Part shown: one piece after another, positions 61,671 to 64,000 of the stretch
Layout: every line of letters begins with the position of its first letter
Numbering within the stretch: the stretch's first letter is position 1
Assembly: GCF_000009765.2 (NCBI RefSeq)
Contig: NC_003155.5
Span: 5,146,001-5,210,000, forward strand
DNA length: 64,000 nucleotides
Reading direction: 5' to 3'
Origin: Streptomyces avermitilis MA-4680 = NBRC 14893
GTDB lineage: Bacteria > Actinomycetota > Actinomycetes > Streptomycetales > Streptomycetaceae
Position numbers and translations under genes: made by a program
The notes under the pieces: generated by a model
The model's database searches: none
Told to the model about the DNA's origin: nothing
Seen by the model: only the letters and a program-made list of their open reading frames with translations

Positions 61671-62390
61671 TCACTCCTCCCCGGCCAGCTTCAGCGTCCG
61701 CAGCTTCTGCCCCGCGTACCAGGTGGCTGCCACGGTGACCGCGGCCAGCAGCACGGTCGCGGTCGTCAGGCTCACGTCCGAGGTGACGAGGGAGTTGCCG
61801 GAGACCTTGTGGCCCACGGCGAGCGCCCACTGCTGCACGCTGAGCGTGCGCGCGCCGGACACCAGCGATCCGAAGAGCGCCTCCCAGACGAGCGCGTAGA
61901 CGAGCCCGAAGACCACCGCGTGCCGCGTGACCGTGCCCAGGAGGAGGAAGATCGCGGCGTACGCGATGGAGGCGACCAGCGCGGCCACCGTGTACGCCAC
62001 GGCGATCTGCTGGCCGTTGCCGTTGAGGATCATGCCCGCGATGAAGGTCGGCAGCGCGGAGAACGCCATGGTGACGGCGATGGCGACGATCAGCTTGGTG
62101 AAGATGATCGTCGGCCGCTTCAGCGGCTTGGCGAGCAGATACACCACCGAGCCGTCGTCGATCTCGGGTCCGATCGCGCCGGTGCCGGCGATGACGCCGA
62201 TGATCGGCACCATCGTGGCGAGCGCGAATCCGCCGAGCACGTCGGCTGCCACCTGGTCGTCCGCGCCGGTCAGCGCGCGCACGACGGCGGAGAGCACGAT
62301 CAGCAGGACGGGCAGCGCGCCGAGGATGAGGGCCCGGCGGCGGCCGAGCAGGCCCCGATAGGTGAGCCGGGCGACTGTGGGGTCGTACAT
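61671..62390 (-). CDS. ABC transporter permease
   Basis: 239 residues with six membrane segments, ABC-2 type: VARLTYRGLLGRRRALILGALPVLLIVL, AIGPEIDDGSVVYLLAKPLKRPTIIFTKLI (the conserved cytosolic loop), then FSALPTFIAGMIL. It is the second permease of a three-gene leftward ABC operon with the ATPase (62401) and permease at the window edge. Likely an exporter or a Na-like multidrug ABC of unknown cargo. Confidence 0.9.
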   Translation of the reverse strand: MYDPTVARLTYRGLLGRRRALILGALPVLLIVLSAVVRALTGADDQVAADVLGGFALATMVPIIGVIAGTGAIGPEIDDGSVVYLLAKPLKRPTIIFTKLIVAIAVTMAFSALPTFIAGMILNGNGQQIAVAYTVAALVASIAYAAIFLLLGTVTRHAVVFGLVYALVWEALFGSLVSGARTLSVQQWALAVGHKVSGNSLVTSDVSLTTATVLLAAVTVAATWYAGQKLRTLKLAGEE

Positions 62391-62400
62391 CTTGGGCCTC

Positions 62401-63312
62401 CTACGCCGCGACGAGATACGAGAAGACGGACTCGAGGGACTCGTCGGACGGCGAGACCGTGAGAAGCCGGATGCCGTGCTCGCGCGCGACCCGCGGCAGC
62501 AGCGTCGTGAAGCGGCCGAAGTCGACGGCCTGGATGCGCAGCGCGCCCTCCGCCAGGTCCACTTCGATCCCCGACGTCGACGGGTCCGCGATCAGGGCGG
62601 CCGCGAGCACACGGTCGTCGCTGGAGCGCACCAGATAGCGGTGCGGGCGGTCGGTCATCAGCCGGCGGATGCGCCGGAAGTCACCGCTCGCCGCGTGCCG
62701 ACCGGCGACGATCACCTCGATGTGGGAGGCGAGTTGCTCGACCTCTTCGAGGATGTGCGACGAGAACAGCACCGTGCGGCCCTCGTCGCCCATGCGGCGC
62801 AGCAGGTCCATGAGCTGCATGCGCTGGCGCGGGTCCATGCCGTTGAAAGGCTCGTCGAGCAGCAGCAGCGACGGGTCGTGGACGAGCGCGGAGGCCATCT
62901 TCACGCGCTGCCGCATGCCCTTGGAGTACGTCGAGATCTTGCGGTCCTGCGCGTACTCCATCTCGACCGTGGCGAGCGCTCGCTGTGCGGCCTTCTTGCC
63001 GAGGCCGTGCAACTCGGCGTTGGCGACGACGAATTCGCGGCCGGTGAGGAAGTCGTACATCGCCTCGCGCTCGGGGACGATGCCGATGTGCTGGTAGATC
63101 TGCTCGTTGCGCCAGACCGGCTGCCCGTCGAGGGTCACCGAGCCCGTGGAGGGGGCGAGGAATCCGCCCATCATGTTGATGAGGGTGGACTTTCCCGCGC
63201 CGTTCGGGCCGAGGAGGCCGGTGACGCCGGGGCCGATCGTCATCGTGATGTCGTTGACCGCCACCACGTTGCCGAACCAGCGTGAGACGTGGTCGATGTT
63301 CAGCGTGGTCAC
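62401..63312 (-). CDS. ABC transporter ATP-binding protein
   Basis: 303 residues. Walker A GLLGPNGAGKSTLI, signature YSKGMRQRVKMASAL, Walker B LLLLDEPFNGMDPRQR, H-loop SHILEEVEQLA. The C-terminal 90 residues (VIVAGRHAASGDFRRIRRLM...) are typical for CcmA-like drug exporters. It powers the two permeases flanking it. GTG 63312 overlaps the permease stop at 63309. Confidence 0.94.
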   Translation of the reverse strand: MTTLNIDHVSRWFGNVVAVNDITMTIGPGVTGLLGPNGAGKSTLINMMGGFLAPSTGSVTLDGQPVWRNEQIYQHIGIVPEREAMYDFLTGREFVVANAELHGLGKKAAQRALATVEMEYAQDRKISTYSKGMRQRVKMASALVHDPSLLLLDEPFNGMDPRQRMQLMDLLRRMGDEGRTVLFSSHILEEVEQLASHIEVIVAGRHAASGDFRRIRRLMTDRPHRYLVRSSDDRVLAAALIADPSTSGIEVDLAEGALRIQAVDFGRFTTLLPRVAREHGIRLLTVSPSDESLESVFSYLVAA

Positions 63313-64000
63313 AGTCCGACCTTTCGGTAGCGGCGCATCAGAAGGCCGTAGCAGCCCGCGATGAGGCCCAGGACGACGATCAGGAAGACGACGCCCTGCG
63401 CGGACGAGGGTCCCGCTTCTCCGGGGAAGGAGGAGCTCGCGCCGAGGAAGGCGGTCTGCATTCCGTCGATGAGCGTGACGGGGGAGAAGAGGCCGAGCCA
63501 GGGGACGGCCGAGGTGCTGTTCTGCGCGTCGGCGATGGCCTGAACGGTGGAGACGGCCCCGTAGGAGATGGTCAGAACGGCGATGACGGCTGCGATACCG
63601 AAGCCGCGCCGGGGGGTCACCGCCGAGATGACGAGGCCGATGCCGGCGAAGAGCAGGGAGAGCAGTGCCACGGAGACCAGCCCTTGGGCGAATCCCTTCG
63701 TCTGGTCGGTGAAGTCGAGCTTGGCCAGCAGCGCGCCCACGTAGAGGACGAGCAGCGGCGCTGCCGTCAGGATGAACATCGCCGACGCCAGGGCCGCGTA
63801 CTTGGCGCGAACGTAGTCGGCGGTCTCGATGGGACGTGAGAAGTACAGCGGTACGGTCTTGAAGCGCAGGTCTCGCGAGACGGACTGCGGCGCCTGGGAG
63901 GCCACGTACAGGCCGATGACGGCCTGCATGATGATCGCGTAGCGCGTGTAGTCGACGGGCAGGTCCTTCGCCTTGGTGGCGACGGCGACCGCGACCATGA
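63309..64000 (-). CDS. ABC transporter permease, 5' end beyond window
   Basis: At least 229 residues in frame, ABC-2-like: IMQAVIGLYVASQAPQSVSRDLRFKTVPLYFSRPI (the conserved loop before TM), then several hydrophobic segments, ending LMRRYRKVGL. The upstream start and first membrane helices are missing. ATPase start overlaps its stop, so translation is coupled. Confidence 0.88.
   Translation of the reverse strand, partial: MVAVAVATKAKDLPVDYTRYAIIMQAVIGLYVASQAPQSVSRDLRFKTVPLYFSRPIETADYVRAKYAALASAMFILTAAPLLVLYVGALLAKLDFTDQTKGFAQGLVSVALLSLLFAGIGLVISAVTPRRGFGIAAVIAVLTISYGAVSTVQAIADAQNSTSAVPWLGLFSPVTLIDGMQTAFLGASSSFPGEAGPSSAQGVVFLIVVLGLIAGCYGLLMRRYRKVGL

Overview
The window is chromosomal DNA from a high-GC actinomycete, almost certainly a Streptomyces. 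Codon use has a strong G/C third-position bias, many starts are GTG with AGGAGG-type ribosome sites, and the gene set is typical (SSI protease inhibitor, SigE-family sigma factor, DUF5926, dtpA-ecuC-sco copper genes next to pheA-serS). The order pheA, serS and the copper/DyP genes resembles the S. coelicolor core region near SCO3960. A perfect ParB-type parS site and a group of DnaA-box-like motifs fit an origin-proximal location.

Layout. 1-5060: a leftward operon of response regulator, sensor kinase, GT2-GtrA protein and a GT39 membrane glycosyltransferase cut by the window edge. 5183-9989: small genes (amidohydrolase, ABM protein, DUF2797, secreted peptidoglycan-binding protein), tRNA-Arg(ACG), tRNA-Ser(GCT) and an SSI-type inhibitor. 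10280-14719: a 1479-residue PAS protein with a kinase-like core that lacks the phospho-acceptor His, a long disordered linker and receiver-like ends. 14751-14800: parS inside a perfect 50-bp palindrome. 14810-22365: an acyl-CoA ligase, a sigma factor and a five-gene leftward operon matching the mycobacterial igr steroid side-chain cassette (two acyl-CoA dehydrogenases, ChsH2-like, ChsH1-like, Ltp2-like); both dehydrogenases carry repeat insertions.

24753-31750: a decayed actinomycete integrative conjugative element (AICE) in the 3' end of tRNA-Ser(TGA), bounded by identical 119-bp repeats. It holds lipoprotein and secreted cargo, an intact IS5-type element with a frameshifted transposase, a second IS5 fragment, a frameshifted traB, a candidate clt/TRS repeat cluster, and stumps of a Prim-Pol gene and an integrase.

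31841-46351: core genes (HtrA-type protease, GDPD, ATPase regulator, DUF5926, SpoIIE-like phosphatase, Xaa-Pro aminopeptidase, MocR regulator, MFS exporter, CitG-like protein, intradiol dioxygenase). 46478-49684 encodes the most unusual protein, 1068 residues joining a helical N-terminal half, an aminoglycoside-phosphotransferase/kinase-like fold and a C-terminal KptA/Tpt1 RNA 2'-phosphotransferase domain.

50492-57190: a copper locus (Met-rich membrane protein, YcnI, Sco, PCuAC/ECuC, CopC-CopD, DtpA-type DyP peroxidase). 57261-60901: pheA, a DnaA-box-like cluster, serS and a HAD phosphatase; then tRNA-Ser(GCT) and an ABC transporter that runs off the window. A recurring oddity is in-frame 6-15 bp tandem repeats inside at least seven otherwise ordinary genes.
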